Positions 20,642-30,775 of a stretch of 31,290 bases of DNA are shown here, one piece after another; positions within the stretch are counted from its first letter, which is position 1; every line of letters begins with the position of its first letter. The stretch is from Priapulus caudatus (lineage: Eukaryota > Priapulida > Priapulimorpha > Priapulimorphida > Priapulidae), in assembly GCF_000485595.1 (NCBI RefSeq), contig NW_014577655.1, positions 1 to 31,290 on the forward strand, in the 5' to 3' direction. The notes beneath the pieces are model-generated. The model made no database searches. It was not told the DNA's origin and saw only the letters and a list, made by a program, of their open reading frames with translations. Both the position numbers and the translations under genes were made by a program.

Positions 20642-21645
20642 CAGGGCGTCAACTGACAAGTGACGCTCAAAAAATAGGAAAATAGAAATTTCAATGTGAA
20701 AAAATAGGAGGAAAATAGGAATTTTGGTGAGAAAATATATGTTAAATAGGAATATTTGTTGCGTTAGATGGCCTCCCAACACCCCTAAAGCCATCCCGAT
20801 CCACCACAAATGGTTTTATTAATATACATATTTGGAGTTACATCACATGCGAACAATATTTTGACGTTTTAATGAGAAATGCATGTTAAAATTGATTTAA
20901 AGCAGTTTATACAGTGCATAAGCACCCAATACGATGAGACTACTCCAAAATAGTTATGACGCTTACACTGTTATAATGGGCGCGCATCCGGCTTTTTGAA
21001 AACAGGGGGGCGTCCATGCAGTAAGAAATAAAGGGCACTTTTATAAAATAGGTGCAGAAGGCAGCTTATTGCGTGGAGTCTAAGCGCATGTGCCACTGGA
21101 GGGGGCGGGGGGTGGGTTATGCGGCGGACCTCCCCCAAAAAAAAATTTCAAAAATTGTGTGCATTCTGGAGCATCTGAGCAAGTAATTGTTAGGATGTCT
21201 AGATGCACAGATGGAATTCCACAGTTTTTAAAGACAGAAAATTATCTTTTATGTGTTTTCCCTTTTGGGGTAAAAAAGGGGGCGTCGCGGACCCCCTGGA
21301 CCCCCCCTCTGGATACACATACCACATACCAACAGAGAGAAACAACCTTTACTGAAATTAAGTATCTGGCTGATAGTAAACAGTTATTACGTTAATTTAA
21401 AGTAAGGGGCTGGGGGGTCTGGGGGTCTTTCTCCCAGAAATTTTGAAAAATTCGGGTCACCCTTTTCGGGAAACTGTAAATCCTGCATTCTGAGAAAGAT
21501 ACATACAATTCTGGATATCAGAAAAAATGAAAGGTCCTCAAAAAGAAAAAAATAGGAATTTGTCCAGAAAATTAGGAAAAAATAGGAATTGCCACAGAAA
21601 AATTACGTCGAAAAAAATAAGAAAAAAATAGGAACTGACGCCCTG
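20642..21645. mobile_element. 1004-bp element with CAGGGCGTCA ends inside a microsatellite
   Basis: CAGGGCGTCA at the left end and its exact inverse TGACGCCCTG at the right end. Near both ends the sequence repeats aaaaataggaa motifs. The interior holds poly-C/poly-G patches (cggaccccctggacccccc) and no intact protein gene. It is bordered on both sides by CACG-rich microsatellite, so a target duplication cannot be read cleanly. The length and CAGGG ends suggest a hAT-like deletion derivative, by inference. Confidence 0.6.
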
Positions 21646-21704
21646 ATGCGCACGCACGCCACGCACGCACGCCGCACGCACGCACGCACGCCACGCACGC
21701 ACGC

Positions 21705-21752
<48 letters not shown>
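21646..21752. repeat. (CACG/CGCCACGCA)n and (CA)n microsatellite
   Basis: ACGC-type units with CC interruptions are followed by an uninterrupted (CA)n of about 38 bases. Confidence 0.95.
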
Positions 21753-22605
21753 AGATGTTACTTGGGATACAGCTAGGCCACATAGAAGACATAAGAAAGT
21801 ATCTAGAGCTAGCACACCACAACATATGTGGCACATGTTCAACAAATGAACTATGCAAATCAACCATATATATCAAGTAAAGTCACATGTGTATGCGTTC
21901 AAGCATAAATTGAGACATTCCCTATCACGTCCATTCACGTGCAGCGTCCTAGAGAGTTAAGATCGATGGTTTTAAATACAATAACTGAAATGCACTGCAA
22001 CTCGGTATAGTGCAAGTGTTATACTAATAACATATCGGAAAAACATGATGGCCACTATCCTGCCACTATTATATACAACGGTCCAGTGTTGTTGCAAGTC
22101 AATGTCTAGTTAACGTAGAGCAATAATATGTGTCAATACAAAAACAATGTTAGTTTCAAAATTTTGAGTCGGAATAAGTAGGAATCGTGTAAAAAACGAG
22201 ATGGTGTCTTTAAAATGGCAATGGCTCTTTAGCATGAAAAGGTCGTAATGTCGTAAAAATGTTTACGATCTAAAAAACAAGCCATCTCAAATAATACATC
22301 TACATACGGCTACGGACAGTATTTCGTTGAGGAACAGTTTTGGTCATGCTAAACACTCTGTGACTCACCACGAAAGAATCGGCACCGATTATTAGTTGTT
22401 AATCACATTGAACTGCACTTGTTACTCCGATGTACATCCTAACTGATTTTTCCAGGCAAGCAAGAGCAAGGGTAGGGATTTCAGCATGGCGTACTTACTC
22501 AACGATCAATAGTGGCCATTAATATTGCGTACGCTTGCTGGTCTGCTGTTACAGGCTGACCTCTGCTGGCAGGCGTCTACACATCTAGTAACAACGCTGC
22601 TAATA
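21753..22605. other. Intergenic DNA, no feature recognised
   Basis: AT-rich, without gene or clear repeat. Confidence 0.55.
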
Positions 22606-22655
22606 GCGCACGCACGCACGCACGCACGCACACACGCACGCACGCACGCACGCAC
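22606..22655. repeat. (CGCA)n microsatellite, left of a foldback
   Basis: About twelve CGCA units; the same unit continues on the far side of the foldback at 22923. Confidence 0.93.
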
Positions 22656-22922
22656 GCACTTGGAGCGTTTCAATAAAATGTAATGCTAAATAAATACGAA
22701 ATCTATTTACTACCAAAGTCTCAATGTTTTTATACTCTATTTCACCTATTATTGCTGACAATTTCCTGTAAATGATATCCAAATGCTCATCTACAACAAA
22801 CACTGGCTGCCGCCAATTGTCGGCAATAATAGGTGAAAGAGAGTATAGAAACATTAAGACTTTGGTAGTAAATAAATTTCGAATTTATTTAGCATTATAT
22901 TTTATTGAAACGCTCCAAGTGC
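22656..22922. mobile_element. 267-bp foldback with GCACTTGGAGCG ends
   Basis: Arms 22656 to about 22775 and about 22807-22922 are inverted copies with roughly 90 percent agreement (GCACTTGGAGCGTTTCAATA and its inverse). The core ctattattg...gacttt(g)gtagtaaat also occurs at 28542-28645 and 31195-31290, so each arm is a copy of a wider repeat family. It is flanked on both sides by (CGCA)n. Confidence 0.8.
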
Positions 22923-22948
22923 CTGTGCGCACGCACGCAAACACGCAC

Positions 22949-22982
<34 letters not shown>

Positions 22983-23042
22983 CAGCACGCACGCACACAC
23001 ACGCACGCGCGCACGCACGCACGCGCGCGCGCCCGCACACAT
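22923..23042. repeat. (CACG/CA/CGCG)n microsatellite
   Basis: CACG, CA and CGCG-rich units continue to about 23042. Confidence 0.93.
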
Positions 23043-23179
23043 ATCTATAGATCTCATTGCATATGCGTATAGACTCTTAGCACACTATCAACCCACACAT
23101 CTTCCCAGTTTATACCGCACGCTGAACCAAAGTTCCCTAGTTCCACCCCATCCATTCTGATGTCCTATATAGGTTATAC

Positions 23180-23345
23180 CAGTGGTTCTTAACCTTTTTT
23201 GAGGCATGGTCATGGACCCCTTTGAGAATCTGGCGAAAGCTACGGACCCTCCCCGGAAAAATGCACATAAGCACATAAACACAGAATTTTGCATCACGGA
23301 CCCCCTGAAGCCCATTAACGGACCCCAAAGGGGTTATAAAAACTG
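23180..23345. mobile_element. 166-bp hAT (Charlie-like) MITE
   Basis: It starts CAGTGGTTCTTAACC and ends TATAAAAACTG. The flanking 8-mers GGTTATAC (23172-23179) and GTTTATAC (23346-23353) agree at 7 of 8 positions, as expected for hAT. The body (gaccccttgag-like, gaaagctacggaccctcccc, cggaccccctgaagccca) closely resembles Charlie-type MITEs I know from mammalian genomes. That resemblance is from memory, not from a search. It has no coding capacity. Confidence 0.85.
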
Positions 23346-23445
23346 GTTTATACCATCCCGAGTGCTGACCCTTCATTTCGTGATTCTATTCTCCCTCTCG
23401 CATGCTCGATGCCAGTTAGTTTGTTAATGTGTGCATTATCTGGAC

Positions 23446-23701
23446 CCGGGGGGGGGGCACTCACCCCACATTATGGTAGGTATGTGCCACTGCGACGTCA
23501 AAAATGGGGGGCTCTGGAACTAACTCAGACCTAAAAATTGGGGTCTCTGGAACTAATGTTTGTTGAATGTGGGATGCTCTGGAACGAGATATTCTTAAAA
23601 ATGTGATGCACTAGAACAGAAGTTTAGGGTGAGAAAGGGGAGTCTCTCCCGCGGCACATACCTACCATGCAATATATATGGAGTGCCCCCCCCCCTCCGG
23701 G
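23446..23701. mobile_element. 256-bp MITE with poly-G ends
   Basis: Inverted ends: CCGGGGGGGGGGCACTC at left and, on the other strand, CCCGGAGGGGGGGGG then CACTCC at right. Both are followed inward by ATGGTAGGTATGTGCC. Flanking ATCTGGAC occurs at 23438-23445 and 23702-23709, an exact 8-bp duplication compatible with hAT. The interior has repeated gg(a/g)ctctggaac units. Confidence 0.82.
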
Positions 23702-23709
23702 ATCTGGAC

Positions 23710-25351
23710 ATTATAATGACCACAAAATCACATTCATCGTTCGAAGTTTATAAACAACGGAGATACACGTCTTATTTAACGCGCTATACTACTTTAACTT
23801 TAACTATACTGCACTATGTTGCTTCAGCACTGACTACTCCATATACGGGTCTACCAAAAGCTCTTCTATATACGTTCTTCTATGAGAACGTATTCGGAGC
23901 TAGCGTACGCGCGCAAGTCTGCTTCGTATCACCGCGAACTTGCGTATGCCATCCGGATCGCTTACTTATAGTTATATCCCACCGCCCACGGTCACTTACT
24001 GACTATACGAATAGACGGTGATCGTAGGTTATGATGCCATTTTCCTATACGATATATATCGCCTCTGCGTTCTAATATCTTTCTAGAGCTGGTGGTTATT
24101 CGAGCATTTTCGAATATAAGTTTACGAATGTTACGAGCCATCCCGCGTTCCCCTGCTCGGTCTACGCCGAGATGCGACTAGACAAACTCAAGTTTCCATA
24201 CAGCGTCAAGTCATTTATGAAGCGGAAGACGTTTGCACAAGCACTTTGTTCGGAGCAATTTATTTCTTCACATTCATTCCCCTTTGGATCACTTATATGT
24301 GTCACTACCAGTGTACGCCAAGCACTCTGCTAATCAAAAGATAAAATTGAATAGCAATTTGATAAAATTGATTAGCAAGTATTGCATTGGATGGGTGGGA
24401 TACGTGTATTTTAAGTAAGGAAAGAACAAATAAAAATATTAATGCAAATTTAACTAAACTCCTGTTTTATTTCAATCAATCAACATCATCATTATCCCAT
24501 ACATGTCAACACTAAACACAAAGTTTTCCTTTTTTCCCCTCTGCCCAACAACATTATCTTCATCAAAGACAATCCAAGATGCAAACTCTAGTTTTACTGA
24601 AAAATCTTTCAGCAGTAGTGGCTGAGTTGAAGTCTTACAATTTTGAGCCATCTTTTCAAGCCAGCTAGTTCCTTTTTCTAATTCTGTACTGTAGACAGAG
24701 GTGTTTTCTTTTTATTTTCCGTGGGTTGTTGTTGTACAACCAAAAGACTTGTTCACGTAAAACACTCAGCCAATGAAAACGAAAGAACAAAAATGAAACA
24801 AAATCTAAATATGCGTCAACGAGATACAGAATATTCTGATAAATTCCGGGCAACATCAAGGCAACCTCAGGGCAAATAGACACCGAAAAACTGCTCTAAA
24901 AAGTGTCAACACGATTTCAATGTGAATTAAAAGTCATTGAAAAACAGAATTAATTCCAAGTTACGGCAACAAAATTACAGATTCGCAGTTTAATTGCTAC
25001 AGCATATGAAATATGATTCGTAAAATCGTAAAAATTATTCGAAAAGTTTGATGCAAACCTGTTCACGACATACAGCGGTCACACTACCATCTTTCTTCCA
25101 AAAGCAACTTCTGAGATCATGCAATCCTATCTTGCACTTCGCTCAGAATGGATAACCACAGAGCAAGCCAAATACTACGGAAGCAGCGTTATGGTCGCAC
25201 CTTCCACCAACAACCACCAATAACACAGCAGCAGTATAAGTTGAAGTGGCAAATCCACTGAAATGCATAAATTCGCATTCTGAGCCAACTGCGTATGCCA
25301 GCTCCCGTGTAAACACCGACAGCATACATTACTATAACGACTTACGACATA
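23710..25351. other. Intergenic DNA without recognised gene
   Basis: The longest frame (23629-24021) begins inside the MITE and has no recognisable product. The AAAATTGAT/AATTTGATAA-type stretch near 24340-24380 is a local imperfect repeat. Nothing else is supported. Confidence 0.5.
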
Positions 25352-25358
25352 CTAGTAT

Positions 25359-25395
25359 CAGGAGTGAATAATAGAGAATCTATTATACACTCCTG
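25359..25395. mobile_element. 37-bp palindromic element, CAGGAGT family
   Basis: Ends CAGGAGTG and CACTCCTG with inner arms ATAATAGA / TCTATTAT. Exact 7-bp direct repeats CTAGTAT flank it at 25352-25358 and 25396-25402. The element is almost wholly inverted repeat. Confidence 0.82.
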
Positions 25396-25402
25396 CTAGT
25401 AT

Positions 25403-26758
25403 CGTATATCCTCTGAAAAAGGGGAAATTTGAAGCGAAGAGAGAAGGGAAGCAGCCGATATTGAGCAAGGCTAGGGACAAGGCTTGGATAAGCGTGCAGC
25501 GCATGTCCTACACACATGCATATAAGATAACTGCGTGCGTCTTCACAGAGTGACAATTCCGACGCGCGTGCCTGCGAGCTGAAGCTAACCGCAGCTGCTT
25601 CTGCTACTGCTGCTGATGCCGCTGTCATCGACACCCGAATAATCAACAGCTGATGACTCACCCGCGCCAACAGTTCGATAAGTATATTCCTGCGTACGCT
25701 CAACGATACTCATCAACCGCACCGAATACCTAGCTTAATTTGCGCTATTGGGGAACGAACCCGCCACAGAATCGTTATCCCTCTAACACATTCAAAAGTC
25801 ATTTCGGCAATGCTGTTTACAAACGTTTCGAGTATTAATGCAGATATTGGTGCAAAGCTGAAACTTGTAACCTGAGCGATCGATCTATACTGTAAGAATC
25901 CGATTATGCAGCTTTTCTTCACGCTCGCGGATTATGGACAGCTCATATACGCCTAACCTCGGAAGCCAAAGATGTTGATATCGAAGGTACATTTGTGTAA
26001 TACTGTCTTTGAATGACCCAACACAACTATATAGTCACTGCCTATATATATATCACTGCCTGCATATCGCCGCCCGGCATATGAGCCCCTCTGCAGATTC
26101 CTATAGTCATAGCATTGGGGAATATGTGCCAGGCAGTGCAATTAGATTATAGTCATTACAGAATGCAGAACTTCTGCCACCCATGTTACAATAACCCCCC
26201 GAGTACACAGAAAATGCATCACAGTTGCATCACGGATAAGCGCAAGGGGTGGAAATTTCAAGATGAATTTTTCTCAATCTTATCGCAGAACAATGCCCAA
26301 CACATTATTGTTTCTCTGTTGACGCAGAACAGATGCCAGAGGAAGTACGTGGTTCGAGAAGACTGCTATGTTTGTCCAAGCATCAATGAGCACAACCACT
26401 AACATGGAACATCACCAACAAACAAAAATAGCAAAACACGCACGCTTAGAATTACAGCTGGCAACAAGAAAAATACCCACTAAACCCAACAGTGCTGACT
26501 ATGAACTTGTTTGGAATGATCAGTAAACTGCCATCGAGTTAGCGCGATGCGAAACACGCGGATCGCAATGACAACATGCAGCGATAATCCCTACTAGCCT
26601 ATCGTCGCTAACGAGCGTCTAAATATCGATCCACCGTCAGTAGCAGCTATAGGTTTTGGTTCGATACCCGCGGGTGGCAGGAGAAGATAGCAGAGCACAC
26701 AAGTCTAAGGAAGCTCCGCGCCCGCGTATACGGCCGGTAGGCGGGCGCGCGTTCGTGG
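25403..26758. other. Intergenic DNA with one unassigned short frame
   Basis: A + frame at 26115-26402 (95 codons, ending REDCYVCPSINEHNH) is the most protein-like stretch but matches nothing I recognise; it could be an exon or chance. No other feature is seen. Confidence 0.35.
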
Positions 26759-26765
26759 ATAATAT

Positions 26766-26786
26766 CAGGAGTAAGATAATATCCTG
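26766..26786. mobile_element. 21-bp minimal element, CAGGA family
   Basis: CAGGAGTAAGATAATATCCTG is flanked by ATAATAT at 26759-26765 and 26787-26793 (exact 7 bp). Only the terminal CAGGA/TCCTG is inverted. The right flank continues with a further ATAATAT copy (26797-26803), so local tandem repetition is an alternative explanation. Confidence 0.55.
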
Positions 26787-26809
26787 ATAATATCTGATAA
26801 TATCTGGAG

Positions 26810-27532
26810 AAGCCGGCGCTGCGCTACACAATCGCATTACACGAACTTGTATGGTGTGAGCCTACGTGCACATTATATTGCTCTCACTCGCATTCAATTG
26901 ACGTCACGGCTGCCCTCGCCTTGAGAAATTTCAGCAGCACAAAGACTATACTGATCTAATTTATGCAATAATTGGTGTTGCTTATTCCGTAAACCTTAGC
27001 GGCGGGGGAACGGCGTACAGACGTCATCTACAGAACTGCCCTCTGTATTTAACTGAGGTTAACTAGGTTTACCGTTACGAAGGAATTACGCGGGGGAAAT
27101 GTAATAAGATTTTATGAACAACCGCAGAGATTACAATCAAATAAAGCAGTGAACAAAGAAGAGAGATGGTTATATCGTACAAATATATAATATTGGCAAA
27201 TATGACTGGTTATTGAAGTTTTGGTTTATCAGCATCCAGTGTAAACAGTGGTGGATGTACATGTACATCACATGTATGTGAGACACATTGAAAATTTGAA
27301 AACACACCACTGATCATCATGCACTGTGATGACTCATTGGATTTCAACAGAGCATTTAACCTGCTTTCTGCTAGTTCTCGCTGGAATATTTAGATGATAC
27401 AATAATAGGACAGGGGGGGGGGACCTTACTATAACGGAATTACATGTACAGAAGTGTACATATATATATATATACAGAAGTGTGAATAAATCCTAGCACT
27501 TAAATCGAAAATTTGTGGCACACGCCCATCAT
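26810..27532. other. Intergenic DNA, no gene recognised
   Basis: AT-rich, with a poly-G run at about 27412-27422 and a short TA run near 27463-27474. Nothing else is supported. Confidence 0.55.
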
Positions 27533-27541
27533 AGTCAGTAG

Positions 27542-28235
27542 TAGACAAAATAATTCTGTCCCATATAAGTTATAACCTTTTTTATATTTTGGTGAAGGTT
27601 ATATTGGGACAGAACGGGGTTCATTGAAATTTCGTGAGATCGCATGCAAAATGCATGCGCTGAGAATGCAGCCCGTATGACACTATTGGCACGAAAAAAA
27701 CCTACCGTTCCCTTCTACATGGCTTTACCTTGCTACTGATATGTGTATACATTCACTTCAATCGTTATTCACTTCTTAAAAGATTGTTTTTCATAAACAC
27801 CGCTTCGTTCAACTTTCCTAAATTACATCGCCATTTACAAACAATCAGACCAATCACAGCGAGTCTATCAGGCCTCCTGCAGCGCCACAGATACAAGCGA
27901 GAACCAGGGGCTATTGTAAGACTCGCTCTGATTGGTCTGATTGTTTGTAAATGGCGATGTAATTTAAGAAAGTTGAACGAAGCGGTGTTTATGAAAAACA
28001 ATCTTTTAAGAAGTGAATAACGATTGAAGTGAATGTATACACATCAGTAGCAAGGTAAAGCCATGTAGAAGGGAACGGTAGTTTTTTTTTCGCGCCAATA
28101 GCGTCGTACGGGCCGCATTCTCAGCGCATGCATTTTGCATGCGATCTCACGAAATTTCAATGAACCCCGTTCTGTCCCAATATAACCCTCACCAAAATAT
28201 AAAAAAGGTTATATGGGACAGAATTATTCGGTCTA
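27542..28235. mobile_element. 694-bp foldback element with 9-bp duplication
   Basis: Left arm 27542-27866 and right arm 27919-28235 are near-perfect inverted copies around a 52-base loop. The ends are TAGACAAAATAATTCTGTCC and, inverted, TAGACCGAATAATTCTGTCC. An exact 9-bp duplication AGTCAGTAG flanks it (27533-27541 and 28236-28244). Each arm holds a nested small hairpin (ctgtcccatataa...ttatattgggacag). The arms read as matching open frames on both strands, which is a result of symmetry. The 9-bp duplication fits Mutator-like foldbacks, by inference. Confidence 0.92.
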
Positions 28236-28541
28236 AGTCAGTAGCAGCTATGAAGATAAATATGCTGTAATCATTTAAATATGAATTATGTCACACAACA
28301 AACATTACAGTCACATGATTAGTTAACATTACAGTATCACATGGGTAGCTAGCATCTCACATGAAAACACATGTGACTGTTTCTTACCCATGCCCAACTT
28401 TGAGTATGGCTATGGCAAAAGTCATGCGTTATAGGCGCGATTTCGGTTGTCCGTGCTGGCGGAATAGTGACTTGACAAGATTGGAAGGTGTTGACACCAG
28501 TGTGACATGCACACCGCATATTGGGAAAAATTGCTTTTCCT

Positions 28542-28738
28542 GGTAAATAAAAACGAACTATATTTACTCCTAAAGTCTCCACCAACGTTTATATGCTCTC
28601 TATCGCCTAATAATTCCACATAAATGCCATCATGCTCCTCTCCGACACACAATCTCACTGCATACCGTGCCACTTTGTCATATGAAAGATAAAGCTGTAT
28701 CTTCCCAATTCCTGTACTGATTCGGTACTTATTACTGA
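28542..28738 (-). repeat. Dispersed repeat, copy with a C2-like open frame
   Basis: The part 28542-28645 aligns with each arm of the 22656-22922 foldback and with 31195-31290 (shared core on the minus strand: gaattattag, gagcatataaac, gactttagg-agtaaat). On the minus strand 28546-28738 is open; it starts KYRISTGIGKIQLYLSYDKV, which resembles the beginning of a C2 domain, and continues LCVGEEHDGIYVELLGDRE. The frame is broken in the other copies. It may be a gene fragment carried by the repeat or chance similarity. The upstream side is cut by the insertion at 28740. Confidence 0.45.
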
Positions 28739-28739
28739 C

Positions 28740-29192
28740 GCTGAGAGGGTCTATGTGCCCCAGTGTACTATCGGAGGGTACCCTGGGTACGGTTCGATAT
28801 ATCGGAACGTACCCTGGTACTATCTAATATGTACCGTAGCTCGTACCTCGTTAGACCGTACCTCGTTTACTCCACTAACGAGTCTAGGGAGTCGCCTACG
28901 CCTACTCCCTAACCCTAACCCTAACCATATCAGATAGTTACCAGGGTACGTTCCGATATATATCAAACCGTACCCAGGGTACCCTCCGATAGTACCCTGG
29001 CAGACATATCTGATATGGTTAGGGTTAGGGTTAGGGTTAGGGAGTAGGCGCAGGTGACTCCCTAGACTCGTTAGTGGAGTAGGCGAGGTACGGTCCAGCA
29101 TATTAGATAGTACCAGGGTACATTCCGGTATATCAGACCGTACCCAGGGTACGTTCCGGCAGTACCCTGGGGGACATATAGACCCTCTCAGC
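28740..29192. mobile_element. Telomere-motif foldback element, compound copy 4 (453 bp)
   Basis: Starts GCTGAGAGGGTCTATG and ends with its inverse. Inside are two body units in opposite orientation: CCCTAACC arrays near 28906-28926 and four TTAGGG units near 29018-29042. They meet at ggcagacatatctgatat near 28997-29014. No 9-bp duplication is found (ATTACTGAC versus TGCAGTTTG). This looks like one element inserted in or recombined with another. Confidence 0.85.
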
Positions 29193-29289
29193 TGCAGTTT
29201 GGGTACGCTCGCTGTACATGCTGTGATTGATCATTGCCATCGCTGTAATTATTACTGTTAGTATTAGTAATTATGTTAAACACAAAACC

Positions 29290-29987
29290 CACTGACTAAA
29301 TGCACACCACACACATTGTAAATATTCCATCGAGACTTGACCCAGATTCATATATATATATATATATAATCATATGAGTCACAGTGACTGTATATATATC
29401 AGGAGCTAAAGGTAGGGGCACACGAGCGATTTTTATCGCCCGATCGCCGCGAATTTCCAAATTCGCTCGAAAAAATCGCTCGTGTGCCCCTTCACGTCGC
29501 TCGTGTGCCCCTTCACGTCGCTCGTGTGCCCCTTCACGTCGACGCCGATTTTAATCGGCCGACCGAATCGCCCGTATCCAAAATGTTAGATATTTTCGAG
29601 CGATTATTTACGCCGGGCGATTATTATCGCTCGTGTGCCCGTGACCGGCGTATTTTGTCGCCCGATCGATTTTTCTAAACCAATCGGACGTGTTGTTGAT
29701 ATCATGTGATGTTAAATGTTCTGTCGAGTGGCGTACGCGTACGCTCTCAAATTCGCTACGTCACGTGTGCCCCTTCGTGATCGGGCGATAAAAATCGCTA
29801 CGTGTGCCCCTTCGTGATCGGGCGATTAAATTCGCTGGCAATTTTAATCGCCGCGATCGGGCGATAAAAATCGCTCGTATGCCCCTAGCATAATAATGAC
29901 AAATATTTGTCAAATATATATATATATGAATCTGGGTCAAGTCTCGATGGAATATTTACAATGTGTGTGGTGTGCATTTAGTCAGTG
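29290..29987. mobile_element. 698-bp outer inverted-repeat element
   Basis: Outer arms of about 75 bp (CACTGACTAAATGCACACC and its inverse) enclose AT-rich DNA and a second element. The arms are nearly identical between 29290-29365 and 29912-29987. The flanking 9-mers do not match. Confidence 0.85.
29413..29887. mobile_element. 475-bp inner element with TAGGGGCACACGAGCG ends
   Basis: The left end TAGGGGCACACGAGCGATTT pairs with the right end (inverse TAGGGGCATACGAGCGATTT) over about 35 bp, continuing TATCGCCCGATCG. The interior is built of iterated pieces of the ends: three exact tandem copies of a 21-bp unit (tcgctcgtgtgccccttcac plus g) at 29476-29538, and cgatcgggcgataaaaatcg-type blocks near 29795-29875. 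It is nested in the 698-bp element. TA at both limits could be a TA duplication or part of the ends. Confidence 0.85.
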
Positions 29988-30078
29988 AGTCAACTCTCTG
30001 CATTGATAACTAGAATATATACATGTATATAAAATGTCACGTGCGCACCTGTTGCCAGAACAGGCGTATCAGTTATCA

Positions 30079-30106
30079 ATTACAGATAGATAATAATATC
30101 TGTAAT
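30079..30106. repeat. 28-bp hairpin
   Basis: ATTACAGATA, an 8-base spacer, TATCTGTAAT. No flanking duplication. Confidence 0.7.
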
Positions 30107-30219
30107 CTATTTATATGTCAATAAGAGTTTCCAACCATTCATAATTCATATATACGATATTGCAGATGTGATGCGGTGCTGCTGCATACATGTAGAAAGA
30201 TATTGACTGTTGTCGAAAC

Positions 30220-30268
30220 CTTGGAGTAATCATTCTGGTGATCAGATGATCAGAATGATTACTCCAAG
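30220..30268. mobile_element. 49-bp palindromic element, CTTGGAGTAAT ends
   Basis: Perfect 18-bp arms (CTTGGAGTAATCATTCTG and inverse) around 13 bases. The flanking 7-mers TCGAAAC and TTTAAAC agree at 5 of 7. It is similar in design to the CAGGAGT family but with different ends. Confidence 0.55.
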
Positions 30269-30439
30269 TTTAAACACAAATCATAACCTTTCTTGCCGTT
30301 CATACACTCGCAAGAAGTGATCTCACAAATATTGTAATGGTAACTCTTCACTGTACCAGGCTCTATCGAAGAGGGTAGATCTATCGACAGAAGACAACTT
30401 GGTCAAGTCAGTAGATTGACAGTATACTATTAGTATTAC

Positions 30440-30555
30440 CAGGAGTAGATAATAGAAGATAGTCTTCTATTATAGAATAGTAGATAGTCTATTATAGTAT
30501 ATAGTCTATTAGATTAGTTCTATTATAGTAGATAGTCTTCTATTATCTACTCCTG
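30440..30555. mobile_element. 116-bp palindromic element, CAGGAGT family
   Basis: Ends CAGGAGTAGATAATAGAAGA and inverse. The interior is a series of TAGTAGATAGTCTATTAT-type inverted pieces. Exact 7-bp duplications GTATTAC lie at 30433-30439 and 30556-30562. It is the longest family member here. Confidence 0.88.
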
Positions 30556-30736
30556 GTATTACTAACAGCAGCATAGAAAGTTTCAATCTCACAGTTTATG
30601 AAAGCTGGTCGAAGAGTTCCAGTAACAAATAAACAGAACAATTACAGGAAATAAATTTGAATGGCTCTTTTGAGGATGAAACATGACAGAAGCAACGGTC
30701 AGAGGCAAATGACTGAGTTTTACTGAATGATTTCAT

Positions 30737-30775
30737 CAGGAGTAGATAATCCTGAGTCTCTATTATCTACTCATG
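30737..30775. mobile_element. 39-bp palindromic element, CAGGAGT family
   Basis: CAGGAGTAGATAAT at left and ATTATCTACTCATG at right; one base of the right end differs (CATG for CCTG). Exact 7-bp duplications ATTTCAT lie at 30730-30736 and 30776-30782. Confidence 0.85.

Noticed and set aside
20222-20809. Long open frames with Cys-Val or Ala-Arg-Thr-His repeats
   Set aside because: They are translations of CACG and CA microsatellites on both strands.
21538-21876. Open frames with Cys-Val runs around 21.7 kb
   Set aside because: Same cause: (CA)n and CACG repeats.
23629-24021. 130-codon + strand frame
   Set aside because: It starts inside a MITE and has no recognisable sequence or splice context.
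26655-26667. tRNA B-box-like ggttcgatacc
   Set aside because: No A-box at the right distance and no acceptor, anticodon or T-stem pairing around it.
27730-28020. Matching 96- and 78-codon frames on opposite strands
   Set aside because: They mirror each other because the region is an inverted repeat; no independent protein evidence.
29476-29538. Regular repeats that might suggest a CRISPR-like array
   Set aside because: The three 21-bp units are directly adjacent without spacers and lie inside a eukaryotic inverted-repeat element.
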